Assembly (NCBI GenBank): GCA_940671915.1 | Contig: CALNVZ010003435.1 | Location: forward strand, 3,367,525-3,431,524 | Direction of reading: 5' to 3' | Length of the DNA stretch: 64,000 nt | Source of the DNA: Paracentrotus lividus | Lineage: Eukaryota > Echinodermata > Echinoidea > Camarodonta > Echinidae | Shown: one piece after another, positions 13,034 to 25,400 of the stretch | Numbering within the stretch: position 1 is the stretch's first letter | Layout of the letters: the number at the start of each line of letters is the position of its first letter | Position numbers and translations under genes: made by a program | The notes under the pieces: generated by a model | Told to the model about the DNA's origin: nothing | The model's input: the letters and a program-made list of their open reading frames with translations, nothing else | The model's database searches: none

Positions 13034-13261
13034 GTTATGAAAATTTAATTTATTTTGGGGGTATTTATGTTATACGCCTACTTAGCTTTCAATCGATGTA
13101 AGGTTGTATTTACTCGTCAACGGTCTTTTAAACAGAACTTTGCAGCCTGCATTCTTGAGCATTTGCACGATTGTTTTTGGGGTACCTAGATTTGCAACAA
13201 ATGTCATGTTTCATTTAAAAATGTAACCTCAAACTCTCAAAATTTATTCTAACCCTTCGGA

Positions 13262-13334
13262 TGCGACGGGCTTCTACAGAAGCCGAATGAGGCATTCAGT
13301 CTGCGACGACGGGCTTCTACAGAAGCCGAGATAA
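13262..13334. repeat. Two copies of a GACGGGCTTCTACAGAAGCC hairpin
   Basis: GGGCTTCTACAGAAGCC, a short perfect stem of GGCTTCT/AGAAGCC, occurs twice about 50 bp apart with similar flanks. Its function is unknown. Confidence 0.6.
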
Positions 13335-16300
13335 TTCTGAAATATGTTGACAAACTTTTCCAGCTTTTTACAAGCTTTTGGGGCTACATTCTTGAGGAGT
13401 AGTCTATTAAGTCAAGATATATTCATTTTTCATAACCATTTAAAACAAAGAAATAGGCCTAGATCTAGAACCTAGTTACGTGGACAAAAAAATCAAGAAC
13501 AATTCACTTCAGTTCAACATTCCCAAAATTGTTGACATGATAAACGATTTCTCGGTCTAAACTTTTGGCGTACGCGTACATTGTAGGCCCTACCCGTCCG
13601 GAGGGGAAGAAATAATCAAATAAAGCTCGAGAGGAGAAAGAGAGCTCTTGAGAATGAAAAGAGACATAAACAGAAAGCATAGGGGGTTAATGTTCATTAT
13701 TATGTATAAAACATTAGTTGCATGTAGATTAAGATTAAGCCGGTCGTTTTCTGATTCTCGCTAGACCTAACGTTAGGTTACATCACGATAATGAGAGGGG
13801 TATTCTGACATTTTGTTTTAAAAATAATTATTTTGTTGTTAATCTAACTATTAAACGTTAACTGTTAACGTTAGATTCTACAAATTACAAATGATGTAAT
13901 TGAAATGTAAACTAGATTTAGCAGATATTATTAGTTAAAAGTCCGGCTTTTATTTCAAAAGTTATTATATTACCCCTACACTTTTAATGAATGGTGTCAG
14001 ATTAGCCATCAAAATAAAAATTCCGTCTCTAAACATCCTTTGCAGATGATCTGCGCCGGGGCACAGCGGGGCCAGTGAAGCTTGCAGTTGCAGAGACTGA
14101 GTTAGCCCGCGCCCGAGCGAGATAGTTCACAATTATTCCGTTTGACTAAAAAAAATAGAATTCGTACCATATTATTGATGTAAAACTGGAGCCACGATAT
14201 ATCCATATTTGTAGGATAAAACTTCCAAGTCGGTTGCTACTCTCATAAATTGTAAACCGGGAACAAATCCAAGCGAGCTGGTGCCTTCCTGTCGAGTGTC
14301 GGTCCGGCTGGTGCTGGAGATGCGCTATCGGAATACTAGCTCAAAAAGCGCCGATCCGGCTGGCTTGGCTTTGTCTGGATCTAGTATCTTGGCTGACGAA
14401 GATCGTGCGACGCTGACATGATTGATGCCACATCAACAGTCAATCGTGTGCATATTGTGCGGTGCAGTTACATCTGTACAGTGTTTGAAAAGTATGAGAA
14501 AACGCGTGTGATAACATGAAAGAAATACCCGTAATTGAATGTACGGGTATAAACCTTTGGATATAGTCCTAACGGTATTATGTTCGGGAATAAGTTACAA
14601 ATATTTATGAAGGTACCAGGATAGAATATGAATGAATGCTACAAAGGTTGATCTGTATAGCTCCAAGTGAAAAGAATGAAAATATGAGATTAATACCATC
14701 AAAATTTTCCCTTACAAAACAACAGAATAGAAGATAAGCATTTTGAAATATTGAAACTTTGTTACTTATTTCGTCATTAGTTTTTGGTGTTAACAGAACT
14801 CCTTTACTGCCACATTTCCTTCACTTTTGCTTTTTCAACTTTAGCCACCAGCAAGTCCACTTCTCTCACTCCTGCCTTTTCATATTATCAATGCACTCTT
14901 CTTTCTGTCAGGCTTTTTTATCCTTCACCTTTCTTCCTCATATTCAACATCTCTTTCCCATTCCTCTCCTTTTCTTCACCTTTCTTCCTCGTATTCAACA
15001 TCTCTTTCCCATTCCTCTCCTTTTCTTCACCTTTCTTAGGGCTAAACTTTGCCCATATCTTCTTTCTGTTTTCATCATTTTTAATGCTCACTCTCTCTCT
15101 ACCCTAAAAAAAATATATAATTAAATAAATAATAAATAAAGAGAGAGAGAAAAAAAAACAAGGCTGTGAAAATGCTTTCCTAAACATTACAAGCAGAGAC
15201 ATAGTTTATTTTTTAATATATGTCTGCTTAAAATAAAACATGTTTTTACTCCACCTTGCAACTTGACTCTCTCCTCCTCCATCTCTCTCTCTCTCTCGTC
15301 TCATCTCTCCTCTGCAATCAGCTGCCTCACTATCCATTCTCTTCTCTTCAAAATTGGATATTCAAATATTGATGTAGGCTGAACACAAGATGATACAGGC
15401 AATCAGAAGCAAAGGTCAGGGGCAGATCCATGATTTGAAAGGGGGGCACAACGAGGAAAAAAAAATAGAGAGCAAAACTTTTTTTAAAATTAACATTTCA
15501 TCATGAATCATTGGATGGTTTCCCCCAAAAATAAGGGGCAGATGCCCATTTCATTCCCCCTCCCCAAGTTAAGACCATACGGTTGATATTAGTTTATCCC
15601 CTTCCTTATGTATGATGTGAAACTTAATTCATAATTATAACCCTGTGCAAGTGATATCAACAATCATTATTTAGAAGATAAGAATGAAAGTTCATAAGTC
15701 ATTTGAAAAACAAAAATAAAATTAGGTATACAAATCTAATTTTTATTGTCAGTACTGTTGCAAGTGAATTACAACCAAGTGATATTACATCAAATTACAG
15801 TGTAGATCATAATGGGTCACAATACAAAGACTAAATTACAAAGCAATTCAAAGACAAAAATACACATTAGGGACTCCTCACAATTTGTATTGCATTACAC
15901 AAAGCAGACCCAACAGTTAAATTTACATGTTAATTTGAGCTATAAAAAAAAATTTAAAAGAGAGAGAGAGAGAGAGAAAAAAAGTAGGCTTATATACCAG
16001 CCAATTTGATTTGAAGCACCAATGCATCAATATCCACCAATGACCATAACTGGGGACAACCAAGATATCAAAAAATGGTTATAATAACAATATCATAGTT
16101 CTTTTATAGTTTGTTTTTTGTTTGTTTTGTCTTGCTTTTGCAAGTGTTTTTAGAATTATAGTATACGAGAACATATTACTTTGGTATAATTATTAATGAC
16201 TATTATTAAACATTGATTAGTTCGATTTATAAAGCCTCAAGTTATGGTAGAGACAATGAAAAAACATAGAATAATGCATAGTCTGAATATTGCAGGTATT

Positions 16301-18660
16301 ATTTATCTTAAAATGAGGGTTTTAGTTTTATTTTAATGCTTTCAGACATGTTGCAACTGTTTTATTGTTCCAATTTAATGAAAAGTTGAAAGTTGAAAGT
16401 TCAATCAAAGTTGAATTAAAGATAATTGGAATTAGATTTTCATTGCATTAATTCTCTGACAGCCTAAATTATAAACATCATTTCACATACATTGTATACC
16501 AAACATAACCAGTGCAAACATAAACATACAAAATTGCAAAGGCAGTGCAATCATATGAAAATGTACATCCACAGATATCAATCCAAAACTCATTTTAACG
16601 TCATAAAAGCACAAATCAACATAAACAAATACAAAGAAAGGTTTATTTTATCATTTGATCACGGTAATGAAACAAACTAGATTGCACTTTAAAAGTGTTG
16701 AAAACACTTCTTCTAGCTTTACAGGGACATCACTGAAAGGTATTTTGGAATGCTAATAAAAATAATCTGCGGCAATAAAAAATTATAAGTATATTGGGTG
16801 TAGAATCCTTTTAACATAGTACTTTGTATCTCTTAGACAACAAGTATGTGTAGTTATTCTCTCTTTATCATACTATTCCCTGAAATCAATAATGAAAAGT
16901 TAATGTAATAAAGGCATGGAGGCCCCAGGATTTAAACTTTATTCAATGCACTTATGCCCTTTGGAAAGGCAATGACACTTATCATCAAGCCCCTTGGATA
17001 GGACTCAAAAGGGTAAGTTCCCATTGTCACAATCTATCAATGTCATAAATATATTATACTCATCGAAGAAAGATGCCATTAAAGGGGATTGAAAGTCAGA
17101 GATCGTGGGGAATGCGCGCTTTTCTTGAGCTCCATTGACTCGTACACAATCGAAAGTGAGGCTCATGCATGGGTCAGCCTACTGGAGATTATCATTCGGA
17201 CAGTGAACATTACGAAGTTGACCGAATTTAGTCGATCAATAGCTTTGGGTTCTCGATCCCTCAACAATCCTTAGTTTCTAGACTCTCAACGGGTCTCATC
17301 GTATAAATTCAAAGAGAAGACTTGTATATTTGCTCCATTTCAAAAACAACTCATAGATCAGATTTACTTCAAAATTCTGGTTAGTTAGTCTAGCCATGAA
17401 GGATTACCTCCAAGGTCGCTCTCTACAGACCAGACGCGTTATCGGTTAAGATTACGTAACACCCCTCAGGCTGTCGTGCAATGTTATTATTTCATCCGAG
17501 ATAAGGTGATTTCCCCATGGTTTATCAATTATAAGTCCCTTTAAAACCCATTTGGACCAAATTACTTCTTCTTTTTTTTTGGTCTAGATTTAGATCATAT
17601 ATACTGCATGTTATCAACGTGCTGCATCAATTTAATCACGTACCATAAAATTAACTAAAACAACTTGATGTGTCAAAGCAATATACCATATCAAAATACT
17701 GGTGCTAATATATATAAATGACAGGGGCAGCGGAGCCGCAGGAGAAAGGGGCCTTCAACCACTCACATTTTAAGTAGACATGTACACAATGCTAAAATGA
17801 GTCATGCCCATCAGACTATACTTTTTTGGCACATTCGGCCTACCTCCCCCCCCTATCAAAAAAAGCTCCATGGGCCCTGAATGACTGAATTTAGACTACA
17901 CACATGGTTTTAATAATAATAGCTACCGGTACCAAAAGACTGGAATGCATATAAAAATTCATAACATTTGCTCCTAAGACAAATAATTTGTGGTCAATAC
18001 CTTACACTAAACAATGACTAAAATCAACTTTCAACTAAATACTATTCCTGACCCTAACCATAACAATAAACCCAATCACCCATTAGACAAAATAAGGCCT
18101 GGAGCAAATGTCACCGGAGTAAATGTCAAAGCATCCATTAATTTTCTACATTGTCATTAAGTACAATTATTATGCAAAGATAAATAATCTACATCAAAAA
18201 TTTGCATATCATACAAGTGTTCATTTATTTTTCTAACAATATCCAAAAATATAAAATACTCATTGTGGCCTCACACTCGAGTTGTCAGCAAGCTACAAAT
18301 TTGGGAGGAATAAATGGCAAAAATACCCATAGTCTACATAATAGGTGCTTTAGGTGGTGTTCCCTTGTATCCATATCAGACAAAGCTCTGTCAAGCTCCT
18401 GTACCATTTCATGAATGATTACTCACAATGACATAGTATTCTGCTATACTGTAAAAAGTTGTTTCAAGGCTCCGTGGAACGAAAAAAAAAATCTTATTTT
18501 TATTTACAATGACATAAAAGAACATTTAAAAAAAAATTATCATCAACTATGACAGCCGACTAGAAAGACAGAATCCTGACTACAATGCCACACAAATATT
18601 CTTCATTTACTCTGCCTAAAAATAAAATCATAATTGATCAATCCAGATGACATATGGAGG
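13335..18660. other. Noncoding intergenic region between DSEL and TMX3
   Basis: No gene is recognised. The stretch 14040-14420 is relatively GC- and CpG-richer than its surroundings and could hold the DSEL promoter or 5' UTR. Low-complexity tracts include CT-rich DNA at 15260-15340 and a (GA)n run at 15959-15977. The small ORFs lack any coding signature. Confidence 0.4.
14926..15037. repeat. 51-bp tandem repeat, ~2.2 copies
   Basis: CACCTTTCTTCCTC(A/G)TATTC starts at 14926 and again at 14977, then partially at 15028, within a pyrimidine-rich stretch. The plus-strand ORFs over it are by-products of the repeat. Confidence 0.8.
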
Positions 18661-18825
18661 CCTGGGCCCCGTAACACAAAGGTTTGCGATCAATTGCAAA
18701 TTTGAAAGAGCTATTCTGATTGGTTGCTGGTATGTCTGTTGAACAAAATGCGCGTGTAACAAAGATCTTGATTGGATATTGCCATTTAGCGATTGATTGC
18801 AAACCTTTGTGTTACGGGGCCCAGG
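18661..18825. repeat. Fold-back MITE with CCTGGGCCCCGTAACACAAAG ends
   Basis: The left end CCTGGGCCCCGTAACACAAA is the exact inverse of the right end TTTGTGTTACGGGGCCCAGG. The total length is 165 bp. It shares the GGGGCCCAGG terminus with the element at 52000-52166. Confidence 0.88.
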
Positions 18826-19221
18826 ATATATTCTGTAGTTTGATGTATGGGTTTTGATTCTGACTCACATTATGTCCCATTTTTTAAAACTTTTTTTAAA
18901 AAAATCTCAAGTCATCTACCATAGTCCTTGACATTTACCTACTCAGAACCTCACCTTTGAAATTACAATTTAAAAAAAATGAATTTGATCATGATTGCTA
19001 TACATTTCCCTCATATTCTAGACATTTTCGTAAGTACTCAATCAAGGTTGTTTATAATGGGTGTTCAACTAATTCCATTCTATTCAATATGACTTGTTGT
19101 CATGTTGGGGTATTATTTGCATACCATATGGTAACAATATCACATGACAGACCACCTGACTGGTCACTTGTTTGATATGTTTGAATAAAGATTATGCAGG
19201 CTCCACAGCAAAGCACACTCA

Positions 19222-19443
19222 TTACTCTGTCTTTTGATGGCCTGATGCATCGTCTGTGATCTCCACGATCTTTGGTCCCTCCCGATCGCCCCCTTCATCA
19301 TCCTCCTCCTCGTCGCTGTCGGCGATCTCTGCATCCTCGTCGAAGGGTTCAGCGGTGCAGATGCTATAGCAGATGAAGGTGATGAGCACGGTGGGCAGGG
19401 CAAGTAGAAGAGTCATCAGGATTGGATTGGCTAGCCACATCAT
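19222..19443 (-). CDS. TMX3: TMX3 alternative last exon, acidic tail
   Basis: This phase-0 exon follows the acceptor CCTTGATAG and opens MMWLANPIL. It encodes a hydrophobic membrane span of about 20 residues ending ICYSIC, then a tail of about 43 residues rich in Asp/Glu (DEDAEIADSDEEEDDEGG...), ending in HQKTE and a stop at 19222-19224. The arrangement of a short lumenal stub, one span and an acidic tail matches human TMX3, so this is the ancestral-type ending. The canonical KKxx ER-retrieval end is not present, only a lysine at -3. It is used instead of the exon at 20356-20511. Confidence 0.85.
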   Translation of the reverse strand: MMWLANPILMTLLLALPTVLITFICYSICTAEPFDEDAEIADSDEEEDDEGGDREGPKIVEITDDASGHQKTE

Positions 19444-22400
19444 CTATCAAGGGGAACAAGATATTGACCAATCATAACACCTGTTTCATAGATAGCATGT
19501 AAACATTGTTTGGCCCATGTCTAGGCATATCTTTGTCCTTCTGTGTGTAGCATATTGCATACATACAAATAATTCATCTTTTGGGGAGGAGAGAAGGGGA
19601 GACAGGTTCCTTTTTCCTCAAATATGTAATTTACACACCTGACATAGGTTGGTCTCATCTGCATTTCTGGATTCTTCTTTCCTTCCTTTCTACTCCTTCC
19701 TCCTCCTCTTTCTCCTTCTCTCATATATCATTCAATATAGTTTCACCCATGCAATATACTTTCACCCATTTTAATGAGACTAAGACAAACAGAAATGAAT
19801 TCACAAATAAAATAGTTTGGCCTATCCACATCTCTCTTTTCTACTTTCTTCTCCATTCTTTATCCTTCTTTCCTACACCTTTCTCCTCCATCTTCTCTCA
19901 GACATCATGATATATACTTTCACCTATGCTAATGAGACCAAGACATGCAGACATGGCTACACACCTGACATAGCTTGGCCTCATCCATATCTCTCAATTC
20001 TTCTTTCCTTCCTCTCTATTCCTTTATCTTCCTTCTCTAAAACATAATGCACTATACTTTCACCCATGATGAAAATACTATGACAAACAGACATGGTTAC
20101 ACACATAAATATTTTGGCCTCATCCACACCTCTCTTTTTTACTTTCTTCTCCATTCTTTTTCCTTCCTTCTTTCCAACTCTTTTCTCCTCTTCCTTCTCT
20201 CATACATCATGCAATATACTTTCACCCATCCAATATACTTTCACCAATGCTAATGAGACCAAGACATGCAGACATGGCTACACACCTGACATAGCTTGGC
20301 CTCATCCGCATCTCTCCGTTCTTCTTTCCATCCTTTCAACTCCTTTCTCCTTCTCTCAGACATCATGCAGTTTACGCCGGGACCTTGCCCTGCGTTTCTT
20401 CATCTTGCGATGAGGGGCAGTGCGGGAGCAATCATAGCAAGCCATTGCAATAAGACCAGCAGGGAATAAGATTGCTATGCATGCAATCAGTGGCATGTTA
20501 TTCCACAGCATCTGTGTAGATCATTATGCAGAATAATATTAGCATTGTACTTGAATATTTGTAAAAAAAAAAAAAAAAAATACTAAGAAACTTTATTATG
20601 ATTCTTATATGTGAACAATGATTACTTAAGCCTGTGCTACTTATTAGTTCTTTATATTACCAATAACAATCTTTAAAAAAAATTATTGTGATTACCAAAG
20701 TCAAGGAAGATAGTACTTAGCAATAATTATTAAAATTGGCTGGAGGAAAAAAATTGAAAAACATATGACATTCTTGCAATGAGAGTATGAATCGCTGCCT
20801 TGTGTTATAGTTGTGGCCTATAGCAATAGATGTTTGTATTCAAATGTATGTTTATGCAGTATGTATTTGTCATAGTTTCGACCAAATTTATCAACAAATT
20901 CCAAGTTCCAAAATTAACTGATACTGCACAATTTCCAAAACCACCATCTTTTTAGCAAATTTAGATATCATGATATAATGCAGGCTTTTATTCCAGGGCA
21001 ACAGAGCTACCAGCATGCATTTAAAAATACAACCAGCCCAACAAGTTATAATGCTTCAAAAGAATGAGCTTTTTTGATAAGTGGTTATTCCACTAAAGCA
21101 ATGCACAAAGAGAGGATTAGGCATATGTATTAACAATGCCCATTGGGATCAGTGTGTGGGAATCACTGAAATCTTTTGTGGTCATGTGATCTGGAAAAGA
21201 GATAGCTTTAAAATTATATTCTTTTCAGTACAACAAATGTTGGGGTAACAATGGATATATTATGCAATCATAAGGAGGGGCATGAAAATGTACCTTGACC
21301 AATCTAAAGAGGAATAACTTCCTATGAGAAAGAAGTAACGCCTTAGTTCAAGGAGGAGTTTTTATATGTTTTCAAACTTATTTTTGACACATAAACATTT
21401 TAAACTTTTCACTACCATTTCTTCTACCACCAGTGATACTTTCAAAGAATATTCACTATAAACATGTTTATCATTCCAGATAGAGAATCTCAACAGTTAC
21501 TGTTTCATTATGTGGGTACTGATTGAATATTCTGAATAAAGGGGTGGGTAGTTGTACTAAATTCGCTGTCAAGAAAGCTAAAACTTTTCAAAAAGGCGAA
21601 ACAAAAAGTCCAAATTAGCAGAAAGCCTCTGTGGCCACGTATCATACACTCTTTGGAATTCTACACTACATCATCATTCAAAATTACACATAATTGTGTG
21701 ACAAGTATTTGGTTTCATTAAACCCTGCCTATAAATTTGGTTAACGACCAGTGAATGAGTATTGTTGAACACAAGAAAGATTCTTATTTTAATGAGCATT
21801 CAATGGATTAACTCACCACAACACTCTTGATGATTTCATAGAATACCCTGTAGATCTTCCTGAAGAAACTATTGCCTCCTTTAGCCTGAAACAAAAGAAC
21901 AAGACATATCATTATTGATAGAGTTTTTAAAAAATAAAATAATTAATTAATTAAAATTCAGATGACAACTCGAAGTGATGACCATTCAATTAAATTTTGT
22001 GTGTATACTGCGACCATTGTTTACACAACAGCTGCATGTCAAATGCAACAATCAAATAAATGTTTTTAAAACCCATCATGCTTTCAATGCAAGAGGTAAT
22101 GTCAGTCAATCAGAAGTAACATGCAACTTTGTATTAGAAGAATGATTCTTCTACTTCATTAATATAGGTAGGTGACAGGGTAAATGACAAATATTCCCAG
22201 TACCTCTACTGATTTACAAGAGATTAACCATAATCAATTAACCGTAACCGTAACCGTAATCATACCAAGATGAAATGGAGATACAACTCACCTTAATGGC
22301 GCCATCGAGGATGCCATTCATGAACTCTACCAAGGTTTCTCCAGTCTGTTCTAATGTTTCTTCTACTTCATAATAAAGATAGGTGACTGGATCGATGACA

Positions 22401-25400
22401 AAGATACCCAGTATCTCTACTGATCTACAACCTAATCGTGATGCAAGGAGATGTGACTAACCTTGATGGTGCCATCTAGGATGCCATTCATGAACTCTAC
22501 CGAGGTTTCTTCAGTCTGCTCTAATGGTTCTTCTACTTCATAATAAAGGTAGGTTACTGGATTAATGACAAAGATACCCAGTACTTCTACTGATCTACAA
22601 CCTAATCATGATGCAAAGATATGTGACTAACCTTAATGGTGCCATCAAGGATGCCATTCATGAACTCTACCAAGGTTTCTTCAGTCTGTTCCAATGGTTC
22701 TTCTACTTCATAATATAGGTAGGTGACTGGATCGATGACAAAGATACCCGGTACTTCTACTGATCTGGAAGAAATTAAAGAATATATATATATTAATTTC
22801 TAAAAATGATATGATAAAGAAAACAAAGTATATATATCAATTTATCAAGGAAAGATTCAACTATAACAAAATAAATACATTTGTGCTGTACAAAGCTATT
22901 ATACTAAAAAATAAGAAATGTTAAGTTACAGATCCCATAGTTTTTACATGCCACATGGGCCCGTAATGTGAACAGCACTTCAAAAATAAACTTGAATTCA
23001 GGTCTAATCCGACAATAGAATCATCATAGGCCTCCTTCGGTCGACCATGGGTAGTGCACCCTAGGTTTTTGATGTCCTCCGTTGGAGGCAGCTTCGGCTG
23101 TGGCTGGTGAGGCCAATTCGAGATTTGCATCCCCTTCCACAATTGTCGCATTTATGAGTTGTCTCTAAATTATCAGTGTCATTCCGTGCCTTTCTTCGAG
23201 CCCGTTTCTCATCAGCTAGGGCAAGGTGCTTTTCCTCTCCCATCCTGAGTTGGCTTCAAAGGATGCCTCTCCATCTTGTGCGGTCATCTGCTTCTTCTTC
23301 CCAATGTGATATGTCTATGTTTATTGTCTTCATATCACGCTTACAAACATCCTTGCATCGTAGCTTGGGACGACCAACAGCCCTCTTCCCAGATGAAAGT
23401 TCTCCATAGAGGATGTCTTTTGGTATGCGACCATCCTCCATCCGGTGTAAATGCCCAAGCCAACGTAGTCTGCGTTTCCTGAGCAGCGTGTACATTATAG
23501 AGAGACCTACACGAGACAGGACCTCTGCATTTGGCACTTTGTCTTTCCAGGTGATCCCCAAGATGCGTCGTAAACAGCGCATATGGAAGCTGTTCAACCT
23601 CTTCTCTTGTCTGGAGTATGGAGTCCAACTCTCACTACCGTAGAGGAGTGTGCTAACAATGCATGCATTAAAAACTGCTGCCTTGGTCTTGATTGTAAGC
23701 TTGCTGTTCTTCCAAACACGTGTTGAGAGTCGAGCAAAGGTAGATGCAGCTTTTCCAATGCGTTTGTTGATTTCCACATCAAGGGACAGGTTGTCGCTAA
23801 TTGTGGATCCAAGGTATGTAAATTGATGGACCACATCCAATTCATATTGTTCAATGGCAATGGTTGGTGGGTATAGCTTCCGTGTCCTGTCCTAGCACAT
23901 TAGTCTTTTTTAAACTGATGATAAGCCCCAAATCCTTGCATGCCTGGGAGAAGCGATTCATCAGACACTGCAGCTGTTCCTGAGTGTGCGTAGTGATGGC
24001 AGCGTCATCAGCAAACAGCATGTCTCTGATGAGGACCTTGCGTACTTTAGTTTTGGCCCTTAGACGTGCAAGATTGAAGAGTTGACCATCTGACCTAGTG
24101 TGCAAGTAGATGCCCTCTGTTGATGATCTAAACGCATGCTTCAGGAGCAGGGAGAAGAAGATTCCGAAGAGGGTTGGGGCCAGGACACAACCTTGTTTGA
24201 CTCCACTGCGGATATCAAAGGGTTTCGATGAGCTTCCATCGTATTGTACTGTCCTTCTCATGTTCTCATGGAAGGACTTGATCATGCTCAGCAATTTACA
24301 GGGGCAACCGATCTTGGAGAGAATCTGAAAGAGTCCATCTCTGCTTAACAGATCGAATGCCTTGGTTAGGTCGATAAAGGCTATGTAGAGGGGCCTCTGC
24401 TGTTCCCTACACTTCTCCTGAAGCTGTCGAAGGGAGAATATCATGCACAGCGTGGATCTGTTGGCACGAAACCCACACTGTGATTCTGGATAGACGCGCT
24501 CAGCCAGTTTCTGTAGCCTGAACAAGATGACTCGTGCAAACAGTTTTCCAACAACACTCAGGAGGGAAATGCCTCTGTAGTTTATTGCAGTTGTTCCTTT
24601 CACCCTTATTCTTATAGAGTGTGACAATCTTCGCATCCCGCATGTCCTGTGGAACAGACCCATCTCTCCAACATTGGCAGAGGACGTCAAGCAGAGGAGT
24701 GAAGGAGGGTACTTTTGCAACACTTGATAAGATCTGGTGGAATCCCGTCATTGCCTGGAGCCTTTCCAGAAGTCAAACTAGAAATGGCTTTCTTGAGTTC
24801 CTCCAGGGTTGGTTCCAATCTAGATCATCCATTTTAGGTAGACAGTCAATGCTTAGGGCTGGATGAGAAACAACGTTTTCTCTGCCATACAGTTCTGAGT
24901 AGTGTTCTACCCATCTTTCCATCTGTTTACCTTTATCGGTAATGAGTTCTCCATTTTGGGATTTGAGAGGTGCCGTCTTGGTTTGAACAGGGCCAATGGC
25001 TTTTTTGATACCATTGTACTTTCTGTACATTCTGTACAAAGCTATTATACTAAAAAATAAGAAATGTTATGTTACAGATCCCATAGTTTTTACATGCCAC
25101 ATGGGCCCGTAATGTGAACAGCACTTTAAAAATAAACTTGAATTCAGGTCTAATCCAACAATAGGATCACCTTTGTGTTTAATAAGGAAAAAAAATAGTA
25201 GTCACTATTCAGATTTTGTTTAATTTCTTGTTTCCATACAAACTTGTATTCCTACTTTTTTGCTAAAAGATAATGTTGCAAGACCAAATATTCTTTAATT
25301 TACCTAAGAATGATGTCACTCAATAAATTGCTGTCTTCCATGTATCCAAATTGCACTTTCCTGAAATTAAACAAAGAGAAAGAGAAACAATTATACGTGT

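Noticed and set aside
14759-15124. 107-121-codon plus ORFs
   Set aside because: They are produced by a pyrimidine-rich 51-bp tandem repeat and look low-complexity.
19581-20413. Overlapping plus ORFs of 68-109 codons
   Set aside because: All derive from the minisatellite; residues repeat with the DNA unit and run antisense to the TMX3 last exon.
22595-22631. Spacer between exon-12 copies as a real intron
   Set aside because: At 37 nt it is shorter than normal spliceosomal introns, and removing it would shift the frame to a stop.
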